64,000 nt of DNA from Bin87 sp965203855 (GCA_965203855.1 CBDBDN010000005.1:496001-560000), one strand, 5' to 3'; shown: positions 33,002-42,423, counted from the first letter of the stretch. Translations and numbers: made by a program. The notes: generated by a model not told the origin, from the letters alone.

Positions 33002-34063
33002 TTAAAGGTTCATCTGGGGAACCATGTAGCCGTCCATCTTGTTGTAGATTTGCAGGCGGCTGCGCTGGGCGTCCAGCACTACCAGCCGGCCGTGGCTTTC
33101 GTCAAACTGCAAGTCGGTGGGCAGGGCGAACCGCCATTCCGACTCAGTGGTGGCAACTTCCCGGCGCCGCTTCAGGTAGTCGGCGTTGGCGGCCACGGTC
33201 ATATCGGCCCACTTGCTGAGCTGCTGGGCGTCGCCGATGAGGGAGATGATGAAATTGCCGTCGCAGTCGAACACATGGACGCGGCCGGGATGCATCCCGT
33301 TGTCGCTCCAGTCGGCGACATAGACATCGCCCTGCGGGTCCACGGTCACTTTGACCGGCAGATGCAGCTGGCCGCGCTTGGAGCCGGGTTCGCCGAACTG
33401 CATCAGCCATTCCCCGTCGGCGGTGAATTTCTGCACGCGGTGGTTGCGGTGGTCAGCCACATAGACCGAACCGTCAGCCGGGTCAACGGTGATGCCCCAG
33501 GGGGCGTTGAACTCGCCGTTGCCATCGCCAGGGGAACCCCAGCGGGTAACCAAGTCGCCCGCGGCGGTGTACTTGCGTACTTCGTGGCTGCGCCCGTCGG
33601 TGCAGTAGATATTCCCTTGCCCGTCAACTGCGATGTTGCTGATGCCGTGTTCCTGCCCGTCGGCGGGGGCGGCGTCCCATTTGCGGACAAAGCCGCCGTC
33701 TTTGGCAAAGACGGAAATCTGGTTCAGCCATTCGTCGGAGACATACAGGTTTCCGTCCGGCCCCAGCGCCATGCCGGAGGGCCAGATAAACTCGCCGTCC
33801 CGGTCGCCGTATTTGCCGAACTCGCCGGTGAATTCCTCGTCGCCGGCGGCGTCGCCCACATCGATGATGCTGACCCGCGCGCCGTAGGCGACCTTGTTCC
33901 AGGGAACATTGGAGATGCCCTCCAGCCCCCGGTTGAGGACGAACACGGTGTTGCCCTCAAAGGCCATGGCCACGGGCTGGCTGAAGCCCATGCCGGAAGG
34001 GGCGCCCCGGCCTACGGAGTGGCTGTAGTCATAGACGCGGCCTTTTGCGATTTGCGTTAGCAT
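33002..34063 (-). CDS. NHL-repeat beta-propeller protein
   Basis: 353 residues with about six NHL repeats: for example 'FIWPSGMALGPDGNLYVSDEWLNQISVF', 'ISNIAVDGQGNIYCTDGRSHEVRKY', 'APWGITVDPADGSVYVADHRNHRVQKF' and 'LPVKVTVDPQGDVYVADWSDNG', each with the N-x-[IV]-x-V-[AS]-D pattern. Such propellers bind proteins, RNA or glycans, or form enzymes such as lyases. No signal peptide is visible. It is the third gene of a minus-strand set after the DUF1800 and DUF1501 genes. Confidence 0.85.
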   Translation of the reverse strand: MLTQIAKGRVYDYSHSVGRGAPSGMGFSQPVAMAFEGNTVFVLNRGLEGISNVPWNKVAYGARVSIIDVGDAAGDEEFTGEFGKYGDRDGEFIWPSGMALGPDGNLYVSDEWLNQISVFAKDGGFVRKWDAAPADGQEHGISNIAVDGQGNIYCTDGRSHEVRKYTAAGDLVTRWGSPGDGNGEFNAPWGITVDPADGSVYVADHRNHRVQKFTADGEWLMQFGEPGSKRGQLHLPVKVTVDPQGDVYVADWSDNGMHPGRVHVFDCDGNFIISLIGDAQQLSKWADMTVAANADYLKRRREVATTESEWRFALPTDLQFDESHGRLVVLDAQRSRLQIYNKMDGYMVPQMNL

Positions 34064-34212
34064 AGTCTTACCTGCTCACTGCGCTTGGTGTGCTGCACTG
34101 CGATGCTCCGCACGGAGCAATCGCCGAATAAATGCGGGGCCAGCAGAGTTGCATCCACTGGCCCCGGTCGGTTTTGCCTGGCGGCGCGTCCCGTTGCCGG
34201 AACCCGGCGCGG

Positions 34213-35340
34213 CTAGACGAAGGCTACCTTTTCGAAGGTTCCGCCGACGACGGGGTTGGCGTCCAGCCCCATCCAATCCTCCAGGATGGTGGAGTACACG
34301 CCGCGGAAGTCGGTATTGGGAACCAGGTCGCCCTGTTCCAGGTTTTCAGGCCGGGAGGACGGGTATTCGCCGTATTCGCCGCCCTGGATGCGGTCGCCCA
34401 TCATAAAGACGAGGCCGGCGGCGCCGTGGTCGGTGCCGCTGCCGTTGTCGTGCACCCGGCGGCCAAACTCGGAGAACATCATCAGGATGACATTGTCGCT
34501 GGCGTCGTTCTCGCGCAGGTCGTCAAAGAAGCTGCCGACGGCGGCGGATACATCACGCCACAGGCCGTCGTGCATCCCTACCTGGTTGGAGTGGCTGTCA
34601 AAGCTGCCGTGGTCGCAGTAGAGGACGCGGGCGCCGAGGTTAGCCTGATGCACCTGGGAGATGCCCTTGAGCTTGCGGGCGATGGCCGTATCGGGGTATT
34701 CCACCGTGCTGCTGTACTGCTCCGGGGCCACTTTGAGGATGTCGGCGGCTTTGAGGCTGTCGAGGCCGGTCTGCCCCAGGTAGTCCATCACAAAGCCGTT
34801 GCCGATGGTGGGGGAGTAGAGGCGCGTGAAGCGGTTGATGATTTTGTCGCGCTGCTGTTCCTCCTGGATGCTGGTCAGCATCCCGAAGTTGTCCAGGTCG
34901 TCCACGCAGGCGACGGGTACGCCGGGGAGGGCCAGGGCGCGGGGCAGGCTGGGGCCGAAGCTGACGGCGGTAACGACATTGCTCTTGTTGGGGTCAATGT
35001 CGCGGGTAGCGCGGCCCAGCCAGCCTTCGGTGCCCAGCTTGTCCGGCTCGCAGGTGTGCCAGATGTCCATACTGCGGAAGTGGCTGCGGGGGCTGTTGGC
35101 GTAACCGACGCCGTGGATGATGGCCAGATCGCCGGAGTCCCAGAATCGCTTGAGGGGGGATACTTCGGGATGCAGGCCGATGCGGTCGTTGAGTTTGACG
35201 ATGCGGTCGTCAGCGACGCCGACGACGGGCCGGTTGTCGCGATACAAGGGGTCGGCGTGCGGGATGACGGTGTTCATATAGTCGTTGCCGCCGGTGAGCT
35301 GCAACACTACCAGAACGGGATCTTTCTTGGTTGCGGTCAT
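34213..35340 (-). CDS. DUF1501 family protein
   Basis: 375 residues. 'VLVVLQLTGGNDYMNTVIPHADPLYRDNRP' at the N-terminus and 'LGARVLYCDHGSFDSHSNQ' and 'MMFSEFGRRVHDNGSGTDHGAAGLVFMMGD' later are diagnostic of DUF1501, a family related to the alkaline phosphatase/sulfatase superfamily and of unknown function. The twin-arginine signal common in this family is absent at this start. The family is usually encoded next to DUF1800, as here. The start follows a clear GGAG (CAGGAGCGAGCAAA). Confidence 0.9.
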   Translation of the reverse strand: MTATKKDPVLVVLQLTGGNDYMNTVIPHADPLYRDNRPVVGVADDRIVKLNDRIGLHPEVSPLKRFWDSGDLAIIHGVGYANSPRSHFRSMDIWHTCEPDKLGTEGWLGRATRDIDPNKSNVVTAVSFGPSLPRALALPGVPVACVDDLDNFGMLTSIQEEQQRDKIINRFTRLYSPTIGNGFVMDYLGQTGLDSLKAADILKVAPEQYSSTVEYPDTAIARKLKGISQVHQANLGARVLYCDHGSFDSHSNQVGMHDGLWRDVSAAVGSFFDDLRENDASDNVILMMFSEFGRRVHDNGSGTDHGAAGLVFMMGDRIQGGEYGEYPSSRPENLEQGDLVPNTDFRGVYSTILEDWMGLDANPVVGGTFEKVAFV

Positions 35341-35459
35341 TTTGCTCGCTCCTGTGAGTGTCAGTGGTTCGCGGCGCGGGACGGAATGGGATAGGAATGG
35401 GGCGGCGTCCAGTGCTGGCCGGTATTGGATAGACGCCGGACGCCGCCGGCCGGGTTCCG

Positions 35460-36863
35460 TCAGGCGTACTGGTAATCGCGCAGCGAAACAATCAGCTGCA
35501 ACATTTCGGAGATGCGCTCCTCAGCGGAGGCGACATCGGGCTGGGTGGCCCAGGACAAGTTGCCGGCGGTCCGGGCGTGGGATACCAGCTCGTCGCGGGT
35601 AGCGGTATCCACTTCCAGCGGCCCCATCAGATCCAGGCAGTTGTCCACCATTAGCTGCGGCGTCAAGTCGCCCTGCGCCTGCATTCGGTTAATCATGGAG
35701 CGGATGCCGGGGCGGTTGACGTCGCTGACCATATCGGCGGTGAAGTTGATGCGGCGCATCAGCGAGCCGCTGTTGATCCACTCCACGCCGGTATGCCAGC
35801 CTTCCACGCTGGGCGGGTTGAGCAAGTCCTGCCCCATGTAAGTGGGCTGGCGGGCCAGTTCGCCCAGGCCGGGGGCGGGGAATTCGTAGCCGCCGACCAG
35901 CCGCAGCGTGCCGACTACTACTTCGGCGGGGCTCTTGAGGCGGGCGTAGCGGGCCTGCTTGAAAAAGTCGCTGTTGAACAGCACTCTCAGCACGGCCTTG
36001 AGGTCGCAGCCCGAATCCACAAAGGCGTCGGCCAGCAAGTCGATGGCGTCCTCATCCTTGGGCGGAATGACCTGCCAGGCGGGAACCTGCGCTTCGTCCG
36101 CCACAAAAAAGTTGTAGAGATGGCGGGCGATGAAAGCGGCGGTAGCGGGGTGCTGGCAGATGATGTTGATGATGTCTTCGCCGTTGAAATTGCCGGTTTC
36201 GCCGAGGAAAGTTTTCTCTCCGTCGTCGTGGTCTTGGGGGAGGTAAGAGAACTGCCAGTCGTGCCGGCCGATGGGGCCGCGGGGCAGTTTCGGCTCAAAA
36301 GTCCAGCCGGTAAAAGCGCGGGATGCTTCGCGGACATCAACTTCAGTGTAGGTGCCGACGCCCATGCTGAACAGCTCCAGCAGCTCGCGGCCCCAGTTTT
36401 CGTTGACGGCGTCGGCATGGTTCTCAAAGTTGTCCAGCCAGTAGATCATCGCCGGGTTCTTGGCGACTTCCAGCAGGAGTTCCTTGTAATCGCCCATCCC
36501 TTTTTCGCGGAACAGGGCTACCATGCGGGTGATTTCGTCGTAGTGGTCCACTTTGGACACGCCGGTGGCGAACACCTGGTGCCAGAACAGGGCCATCTTT
36601 TCTTCCAGGGGCCGCTTGGTGTTGGTCATAAAGTAGAGCCACTCGGCCGAGCCCATGCCCTGGATGGTGCCGGGGCGCCAGGTCCAAGGTTGGTAGCGGA
36701 TGAGTTCGTAGCGGTCAATGGCCGGCTGGCTTTCGGGGTTGAGCAGTTCCTCGACGGTTTCCTCGTAGCCTACGGCGGCGCGGGCTTCCAGCTCCTCGCG
36801 GGTAGCCCCAAAACCGGCGCGACGCATCAGATGGGCCATCAAGGCAATATCTTGAGCTGCCAT
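35460..36863 (-). CDS. DUF1800 family protein
   Basis: 467 residues from ATG 36863, which follows AGGAGG; the longer open frame upstream is not homologous. Typical segments are 'LMRRAGFGATREELEA', 'KMALFWHQVFATG', 'NENWGRELLELFSMGVGTYTEVDVREASRAFTGW', 'QHPATAAFIARHLYNFFVADE' and 'PSVEGWHTGVEWINSGSL'. The family is of unknown function, mainly alpha-helical, and nearly always paired with DUF1501, suggesting a joint complex or secreted enzyme pair. Upstream, in the divergent region, is an inverted repeat at 36995-37013. Confidence 0.9.
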   Translation of the reverse strand: MAAQDIALMAHLMRRAGFGATREELEARAAVGYEETVEELLNPESQPAIDRYELIRYQPWTWRPGTIQGMGSAEWLYFMTNTKRPLEEKMALFWHQVFATGVSKVDHYDEITRMVALFREKGMGDYKELLLEVAKNPAMIYWLDNFENHADAVNENWGRELLELFSMGVGTYTEVDVREASRAFTGWTFEPKLPRGPIGRHDWQFSYLPQDHDDGEKTFLGETGNFNGEDIINIICQHPATAAFIARHLYNFFVADEAQVPAWQVIPPKDEDAIDLLADAFVDSGCDLKAVLRVLFNSDFFKQARYARLKSPAEVVVGTLRLVGGYEFPAPGLGELARQPTYMGQDLLNPPSVEGWHTGVEWINSGSLMRRINFTADMVSDVNRPGIRSMINRMQAQGDLTPQLMVDNCLDLMGPLEVDTATRDELVSHARTAGNLSWATQPDVASAEERISEMLQLIVSLRDYQYA

Positions 36864-36994
36864 CACTTCGCCTCCTGTCGGGATTCGGTATCCAGAATGT
36901 TGCCGCCTATTATCCGCTATGCCGATAGCCCTGTCAAACATTGCAGAACGCCGCTGCCGCATCCGGCGAAAAAGTATTGCGTCCGCCGCCGGAA

Positions 36995-37013
36995 ATAACG
37001 CCCGATGCGTTAT
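36995..37013. promoter_or_regulatory. Inverted repeat between divergent genes (candidate operator)
   Basis: ATAACGC-CCGAT-GCGTTAT, a perfect 7-bp inverted repeat with a 5-base centre, in the control region between the DUF1800 gene and the His-rich lipoprotein gene. The ATAAC/GTTAT half sites recall Fur/Zur-type operators. The assignment is tentative. Confidence 0.4.
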
Positions 37014-37108
37014 CATAGATTTATAGCCGGGCCGTGTGCTGGAGAACGGCAATCGGAGGACGACAAGTTGACGCCGGGCGGCCCATCTTTGCGGAGGACA
37101 TTTTCGCG

Positions 37109-38464
37109 ATGCAAACATTGCTTTTTATCGGATGCCGGCCGGCGCGCCGGATGGCGTATGTTCTGGCGATAACCGTTGCGGCGGCGCTACTGGCGGCCTG
37201 CGGTTCTGCCGGCCCGCCCGAACCCGCCGCTACCATCGCTGCGCCGGACAGCAGCGCCCATTCGGAATCGCATTCCGCAACTGCCGTCGGCGAACCGAAA
37301 ACGGCTTCCGCAATGCCCGCCGACCCGGTAGTCATTAACTTGGACATCGCCAACCGCGCCATTGGGCTAACCCGGCAAGATTTACAGGCCAAGCAGGGCG
37401 ATACCGTATCGCTGCGAATTACCAGCGACGAACCGGGCGAAATTCATCTGCACGGCTACAACCTTACCGCCGCCGTGTCCCCGGACGCGCCCGGCGAGCT
37501 GACTTTTCGGGCGGATGCCGCCGGCGCTTTTGGCGTCAATTTTCACGCTTTTGCCCCGGCGCCGGCAGCGGCGACGGACGCCGGCGGCGGCGCCGGGCCT
37601 AGCGCAATGAGCCACGGGCCAATCGAGTCGGAAGTTCCGGTCAGCGTCGGCATAACGGCTGTCGCAGAGGAGGATGGGGGCGTCAATGTGCGGATTAACG
37701 CTGATAACTGGCGCTGGACGCCGGAAAATGTCAACGGGGCCAATATCGCCGGCGAGGGCCACGCCCATATTTATGTGAACGGCGCGAAAATCAACCGGGT
37801 CTATGGGCCTGATTATCACATCAAAAACCTGCCGCCCGGCGAACATCGGATCCGGGTAACACTGAACGCCAACGGCCATAATGCGTTGCTGGTGGACGGG
37901 GAGCCGGTAGAGGCGGCAACTACGGTAACCGTTGCGGAGCACGGCCATACCCACGACGCGCAGCCGGAGCCGGTGGCCGCAGCCGCCCCAATGGCGGTGG
38001 ACATCAAGGTCGACGAGGATCCCGACGGCGGCTATAACCTGCAAGTCGTACCGACCGGCTTTGCCTTTGCCGGCGGCAGTGTCAATCAGCCCTTTGTGAC
38101 TGGCGTCTGGGAAGGGCACGCTTATGTTGAAATTGACGGGAACAATCACGCCCGGCTGTACGAACCTTGGCTGAAACTGCCGGCGCTGGAACCCGGCGAA
38201 CATACCATCGCCGTCAGCCTGGCTGCCAATGACCGGCGGCCTTACCATCGCAACGGTCAGGCGGTTGCGGATTCGGTTACGGTGAGCGTGGCGGCGGCGT
38301 CCAATGACGATGCAGGCGGCAATGCCGGGCATAGCAGCCAGGGGGACGGCCACAGCCATGGCGACGCTCACGGCCATAGCGCCAGCGACGATAGCTCAAA
38401 TATGGAGATGGAACGGGGAATCGTTGCCGAAGTTCACCTGGGCAACCTGGAAATCTACCCGTGA
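37109..38464 (+). CDS. His-rich, probable metal-binding lipoprotein
   Basis: 451 residues. A signal peptide ends in a lipobox (LLAAC, Cys at about residue 31), so the protein should be lipid-anchored outside the cytoplasmic membrane. A first cupredoxin-like domain ('QGDTVSLRITSDEPGEIHLHGYN') is followed by two related beta domains, each with a 'GHAHIYVNG/GHAYVEIDG ... LPPGEHRIRV/LEPGEHTIAV' core. They are separated by 'HGHTHD' and followed by a tail with ten or so His (GDGHSHGDAHGHS). Copper or zinc binding or delivery is the likely job. No transporter gene is adjacent. Confidence 0.75.
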   Translation: MQTLLFIGCRPARRMAYVLAITVAAALLAACGSAGPPEPAATIAAPDSSAHSESHSATAVGEPKTASAMPADPVVINLDIANRAIGLTRQDLQAKQGDTVSLRITSDEPGEIHLHGYNLTAAVSPDAPGELTFRADAAGAFGVNFHAFAPAPAAATDAGGGAGPSAMSHGPIESEVPVSVGITAVAEEDGGVNVRINADNWRWTPENVNGANIAGEGHAHIYVNGAKINRVYGPDYHIKNLPPGEHRIRVTLNANGHNALLVDGEPVEAATTVTVAEHGHTHDAQPEPVAAAAPMAVDIKVDEDPDGGYNLQVVPTGFAFAGGSVNQPFVTGVWEGHAYVEIDGNNHARLYEPWLKLPALEPGEHTIAVSLAANDRRPYHRNGQAVADSVTVSVAAASNDDAGGNAGHSSQGDGHSHGDAHGHSASDDSSNMEMERGIVAEVHLGNLEIYP

Positions 38465-38502
38465 GGCAGACGCCGACGCACGGCCAAGCTTTACCGCACC
38501 CG

Positions 38503-38525
38503 TCATTCCGGCTGGCGCCGGAATC
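38503..38525. repeat. Palindromic repeat copy
   Basis: cattccggctggcgccggaat, a single copy of the short palindromic family, between convergent genes. Confidence 0.6.
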
Positions 38526-38550
38526 CATCCAAGCAGCCCGGATATAAAAG

Positions 38551-38576
38551 TGCGGGGGAATGGATATTCCCCCGCA
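38551..38576 (-). terminator. Rho-independent terminator of citrate synthase
   Basis: An 11-bp perfect stem, TGCGGGGGAAT / ATTCCCCCGCA, with a 4-base loop. On the minus strand it is followed by CTTTTAT. It lies 35 bases past the citrate synthase stop and may also stop the convergent lipoprotein transcript. Confidence 0.8.
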
Positions 38577-38611
38577 TTGAACGATTGCCGCCGTCGGCCG
38601 GCGATGCGCCG

Positions 38612-39748
38612 CTACCGCTCCGTTATCGGCACATATTCGCGATCCATTGCGCCGACGTAGTGGAGGCGAGGGCGCAGCAGGATGTTGTTTTCGTACTGCT
38701 CGATGCATTGGGCGGACCAGCCCGGCACCCGGCCCAGCGCAAAGATGGGGATGAACAGGTCGGAGGGGATGCCCAGCAGGTGGTAAATGGAGCCGGCGTA
38801 GAAGTCCACGTTGACATAGATGCCGCGGTCGCGGTAGGGGGCCATGACATCCTCGGAGAGGTGGGTCAGGATTTGGAACCAGCGGGGGTCGCCGCGCTTT
38901 TCGCCCAGGGCTTGGGAGCGCTCCCGGAGGTGCCGGGCGCGGGGATCCTCGGCGCGATAGACGCGGTGGCCGAAGCCCATGATGCGTTCCCGGTTGTCCA
39001 GTTTGTTGCGGGCGTATTCCTCGGCGTTCTCCGGGTTGCCGATTTCCAGCGACATTTTCATCACTTCCTCGGCGGCGCCGCCGTGGGCCGGGCCTTTCAG
39101 CGTACCGACGGCGCCGGAAACGGCGGCGTGCAGCGTGGAATTGGTGGACGCCGACACCCGCGCCGCAAAGGACGATGCGTTGACGCCATGTTCGGCGTGC
39201 AGGATAAAGTCAACATCCATCAAAGCGACGGTTTCGGCGTCGGGGGTTTCGTTGAACAGCATATAGAGGAAGTTGCCGGCGTGGTTCAGGTCCGGGTTGG
39301 GCGCTACCGGCTCCAGGCCGCTGCGGAGGCGATGATGCGCCGTTACGATAGTAGGCGCCTGGGCGGTCATCCGCAGCGCTTTGCGGACATTCGCTTCCTT
39401 GGAGTTATCCTCCGATTCGTCGTCAAAGGCGGCCAGGCCAATCAGCGCCGTTTGCAGCACATCCATAGGATGGGCGTCCTTGACGGCGTCGATGACGGTG
39501 ATAATGGGGTCGGGGATGCGCCGGTTGGCGCGCAGGTAGCCGTCCATTTCATCCAGCTGGCTCTGGGTCGGCAGTTCGCCGTAGAGCACGAGATGGATGA
39601 TCTCCTCAAAGGTGGACTTTTCGGCCAGATCGTGGATGTTGTATCCGCGATAAAGCAGTTTTCCGATGTCGCCGTCGATGAAGCTGGACTCGGTGGTGTC
39701 CATATAAATGTTCATCAAACCGCGATGAATTTCAGGCTGGTCGGCCAT
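38612..39748 (-). CDS. gltA: Citrate synthase
   Basis: 378 residues, the length of the short (Gram-positive/archaeal-like) citrate synthases. It joins oxaloacetate and acetyl-CoA to form citrate. Catalytic residues are visible in 'LHAEHGVNASSF' (His), 'GFGHRVYRAEDPRA' (His) and 'VNVDFYAGSIYHLLGIP' (Asp). A methylcitrate synthase is possible by family, since the two are hard to separate by eye. No prp genes are nearby. A promoter and a terminator frame it as a single-gene unit. Confidence 0.92.
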   Translation of the reverse strand: MADQPEIHRGLMNIYMDTTESSFIDGDIGKLLYRGYNIHDLAEKSTFEEIIHLVLYGELPTQSQLDEMDGYLRANRRIPDPIITVIDAVKDAHPMDVLQTALIGLAAFDDESEDNSKEANVRKALRMTAQAPTIVTAHHRLRSGLEPVAPNPDLNHAGNFLYMLFNETPDAETVALMDVDFILHAEHGVNASSFAARVSASTNSTLHAAVSGAVGTLKGPAHGGAAEEVMKMSLEIGNPENAEEYARNKLDNRERIMGFGHRVYRAEDPRARHLRERSQALGEKRGDPRWFQILTHLSEDVMAPYRDRGIYVNVDFYAGSIYHLLGIPSDLFIPIFALGRVPGWSAQCIEQYENNILLRPRLHYVGAMDREYVPITER

Positions 39749-39799
39749 TGCAGTCCTCCTTGGGTCAAGCCCTTGCCGCTGTTCGCCGGGCGGCTGATT

Positions 39800-39828
39800 A
39801 TGCTAACATTCGCCTTGCCGAGTGTCAA
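39800..39828 (-). promoter_or_regulatory. Promoter of citrate synthase
   Basis: On the minus strand TTGACA (39828-39823), a 17-base spacer and TAGCAT (39805-39800), about 50 bases before the gene start. Confidence 0.65.
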
Positions 39829-39887
39829 CCGAACCGGGCCCGAACATTGCTTGAGGCCGGGCGGGGGCATTCACGGGGGTATTGACG

Positions 39888-42155
39888 ATGACCAATCCTA
39901 TCGGCCCCGACCTGTTCCGGCGGCTGCAAACCGCTGCCGACCCGACGCTTTCGCCGGACGGCAGGCAGTGCGCCTATGTCCTGTCCTGGATTGACGCCGA
40001 CACGGCGCAGAACCGTTCCCGCATTTACCGGGTTGGGGTCGGGGTTGGGGTTGACGGCGACGGCAGCGGGGCACCGCGGCCTTTTACGCGCGGCAACTCC
40101 GACACGCATCCCCGCTATTCGCCGGACGGGGCTATGCTGGCGCTGCTGCGCGCGGCATCCGGCGCGGCGGCGGATGCTCCGCGCCAGATTTGGCTGATGC
40201 CGGCGGACGGCGGGGAGGCCGGCCCGCTGACGCAGCTGCCGTTGGGCGTGCGGGAATTCGCCTGGTCGCCCGATTCCCGGCGCATCGCTCTGGTGGCCGA
40301 TGTGGCGCCGGATGAACATACGCCGGATGAATATACAGGCGGCGATGCGGCCGGGGATGCGGCCGGCCTGAAGGTAAAAGAGGTGCGCCGGCTGCGGTAT
40401 CGGCACGATGCGATTGGCTGGCGGGGCGACAACCATTTTCATCTGTTTATCGCTGATGTAGGCAGCGGCGCCGTTTATCAGCTTACCGGCGGCGATTGGG
40501 ATGACACTGCGCCGGCGTGGTCGCCCGACGGCCGGCGCATCGCCTTTATATCGGGGCGGACGGATGACCGGGATGTTGCCGCAACCAACCAGGCGTATGT
40601 AGTTGATGTTCCCGACGCGCTGCCGGATGATGCTCTGCCGGACGACGCGCCGCTGCCGGACGCCGAACTGTGGTCGCAGGGGCTGGCCGATGTCGCCGCC
40701 TTGGCCTGGCGGCCCGACGGGTCGCAGCTGCTGGCCGTCGGGGGGACGGACGCCGGGTTATCGGTACTGTGGCAGGCGTATCTGTACATCCTGGAGCCGG
40801 GCCGGCCGCCCCGCCGGATTACCGACGACGCTATTCGCCCCTGCCTGGGCTACCCCGGCATCTACCCGCCGCTGGAGCTGCGCTGGACGGCGGGCGATGG
40901 CAGCGACGGCAATGACGGCAACGATGCCAATGATGCCAATGACGGCGGCGATGGCGGCGATGGCGGGCGGATTATTCTGCTGGCCGATGCGGCCGGGGCA
41001 ACGCGGCTGTATGCGCTGCCCGTGCCGGCGTCATTGTCATCATTGGCAGAAATATCGGATGATGCGGCGGCTTGGCAACTGCCGGCGCCGCAGCCGCTTA
41101 CGGCCGGCGGCGAACTGCTTTCCGGCATTGCGGGCGATGCGGCGGCGCAGCGTATCGTCATCGTATCGTCCGCGCCGGATGCGCCGTCGGATTTGCATTT
41201 GTATGAATCGGGCGGTACGCGACGGCGGCTTACCGCGCACAATGACGCTTGGCTGGCGCAGCATCCGCCGTCTATCCCGGAAAAGTTCCGCATTAATCCC
41301 AATGACTGGGAGCGCAACGGGTGGGATATTGAATGCCGGCTGTATCATCCGCCGGGGTTTGACGCCGGGCGGCGGTATCCCCTGCTGCTGGAAATACACG
41401 GCGGGCCTAACGGGGCGTTTTACGATTCCTTTGTGCCCTGGCACCAGGTTCCCGCCGGAGCCGGCTATCTGGTTTTGGCGGTCAACCCGCGCGGGTCGTC
41501 AACCTACGGCGCCGAGTTCGTCAATGCGGTATTGGGGGACTGGGGCGGCGCGGATTACCTGGATTTGATGGCCGCCGTGGACGCCGTCTGCCAGCGTCCT
41601 TATGTGGACGCCGACCGCCTGCTGGCGCATGGGTACAGCTACGGCGGCTATATGACGGCGTGGATAATCGGGCATACCGACCGTTTTCGCGCCGCCGTGG
41701 CCGGGGCGCCGTGCATTGACTTGTGGAGTATGTACGGCACTTCGGACATTGCGGCCAGTTTTGGAGAGGCGCAGTGGGCGCAGCGGCCGGCCGGCGGTAA
41801 GTTATCGGATATGCCGCCGGATATGCCGTCGGATATGCCCGACAGGCCCGGCATAGCGATGGCCGACGAACTGGCGGCCGGCGTGGATAATCTGGCGTAC
41901 CGGCTGCTGCAACGCTCGCCGATTGCTTATGCGCCGCAGGTCAACACGCCCGTTTTGCTGCTGCACGGCGAAACCGACGCCCGCTGCCCGATCAGCCAAA
42001 GCGAGCAATACTTTCAGATACTGAAACGGCTGGGCAAGACGGTAGAAATGGCGCGGTTTCCCGGCTGCGGCCACGGCTTTCTACGCACCGGCTCGGTGGC
42101 ATTGCGCGAGGCATACCTGGAACGGATGCTGGAATGGTTCGGGCGGTGGATTTGA
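39888..42155 (+). CDS. S9 family prolyl-oligopeptidase-type serine peptidase
   Basis: 755 residues. An N-terminal WD40/TolB-like propeller ('FSPDGRQCAYVLSWID'-type blades, 'TPAWSPDGRRIAFISGR') precedes an alpha/beta-hydrolase domain from about residue 475. The catalytic triad is Ser584 (GYSYGG), Asp697 (GETDARCP) and His729 (GCGHGF). 'EIHGGPNGAFYDSF' forms the oxyanion side. It acts as an acyl-aminoacyl- or dipeptidyl-peptidase on short peptides. No signal peptide is seen. Between the domains, near residue 345-360, is a low-complexity insert of Asp, Asn and Gly. The start is ATG 39888 (TTG 39882 is possible). Confidence 0.9.
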   Translation: MTNPIGPDLFRRLQTAADPTLSPDGRQCAYVLSWIDADTAQNRSRIYRVGVGVGVDGDGSGAPRPFTRGNSDTHPRYSPDGAMLALLRAASGAAADAPRQIWLMPADGGEAGPLTQLPLGVREFAWSPDSRRIALVADVAPDEHTPDEYTGGDAAGDAAGLKVKEVRRLRYRHDAIGWRGDNHFHLFIADVGSGAVYQLTGGDWDDTAPAWSPDGRRIAFISGRTDDRDVAATNQAYVVDVPDALPDDALPDDAPLPDAELWSQGLADVAALAWRPDGSQLLAVGGTDAGLSVLWQAYLYILEPGRPPRRITDDAIRPCLGYPGIYPPLELRWTAGDGSDGNDGNDANDANDGGDGGDGGRIILLADAAGATRLYALPVPASLSSLAEISDDAAAWQLPAPQPLTAGGELLSGIAGDAAAQRIVIVSSAPDAPSDLHLYESGGTRRRLTAHNDAWLAQHPPSIPEKFRINPNDWERNGWDIECRLYHPPGFDAGRRYPLLLEIHGGPNGAFYDSFVPWHQVPAGAGYLVLAVNPRGSSTYGAEFVNAVLGDWGGADYLDLMAAVDAVCQRPYVDADRLLAHGYSYGGYMTAWIIGHTDRFRAAVAGAPCIDLWSMYGTSDIAASFGEAQWAQRPAGGKLSDMPPDMPSDMPDRPGIAMADELAAGVDNLAYRLLQRSPIAYAPQVNTPVLLLHGETDARCPISQSEQYFQILKRLGKTVEMARFPGCGHGFLRTGSVALREAYLERMLEWFGRWI

Positions 42156-42175
42156 TGACGGGGGCGGTATTTAGA

Positions 42176-42200
42176 CGGCGGGCTTTTGTGCTAAAATGGC
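42176..42200 (+). promoter_or_regulatory. Extended -10 promoter module shared with hicA
   Basis: 'ttttgtgctaaaatggcgggc' matches 'ctttgtgctaggatagcgggg' found just before both hicA genes (44390 and 45190). TGC-TAAAAT reads as an extended -10 box. It precedes the first copy of the 145-bp repeat. Confidence 0.45.
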
Positions 42201-42251
42201 GGGCGATGGCAACGGCGGGGGTTTGCGCGCTACACACGGCGATACGCTATC

Positions 42252-42398
42252 AGTACGCCATAACATCATAAGGATGGGGGATAGTTCGTTTGCAACACGG
42301 ATTGGGGTAATAACGCAGAGCGACGCCGGCCCCGGTTGGGGGTAGGCGGTAATGCGGCGGGCCGGTCGCAAGCCCGGCTTTGGTCAATCGCAGGCCGC
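42252..42398 (+). repeat. 145-bp direct repeat, copy 1
   Basis: Shares about 90% of its bases with 42879-43020, with small indels. Both copies run from 'agtacgccataacat' to 'tcaatc(g/a)caggccgc' and include GCCGG-loop-CCGGC hairpin-forming sequence. No gene is seen in 42156-42423. The repeat ends just upstream of a different small gene in each place. Confidence 0.85.
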
Positions 42399-42423
42399 AG
42401 ATTTTTACGCAAGGAGTATTAGC

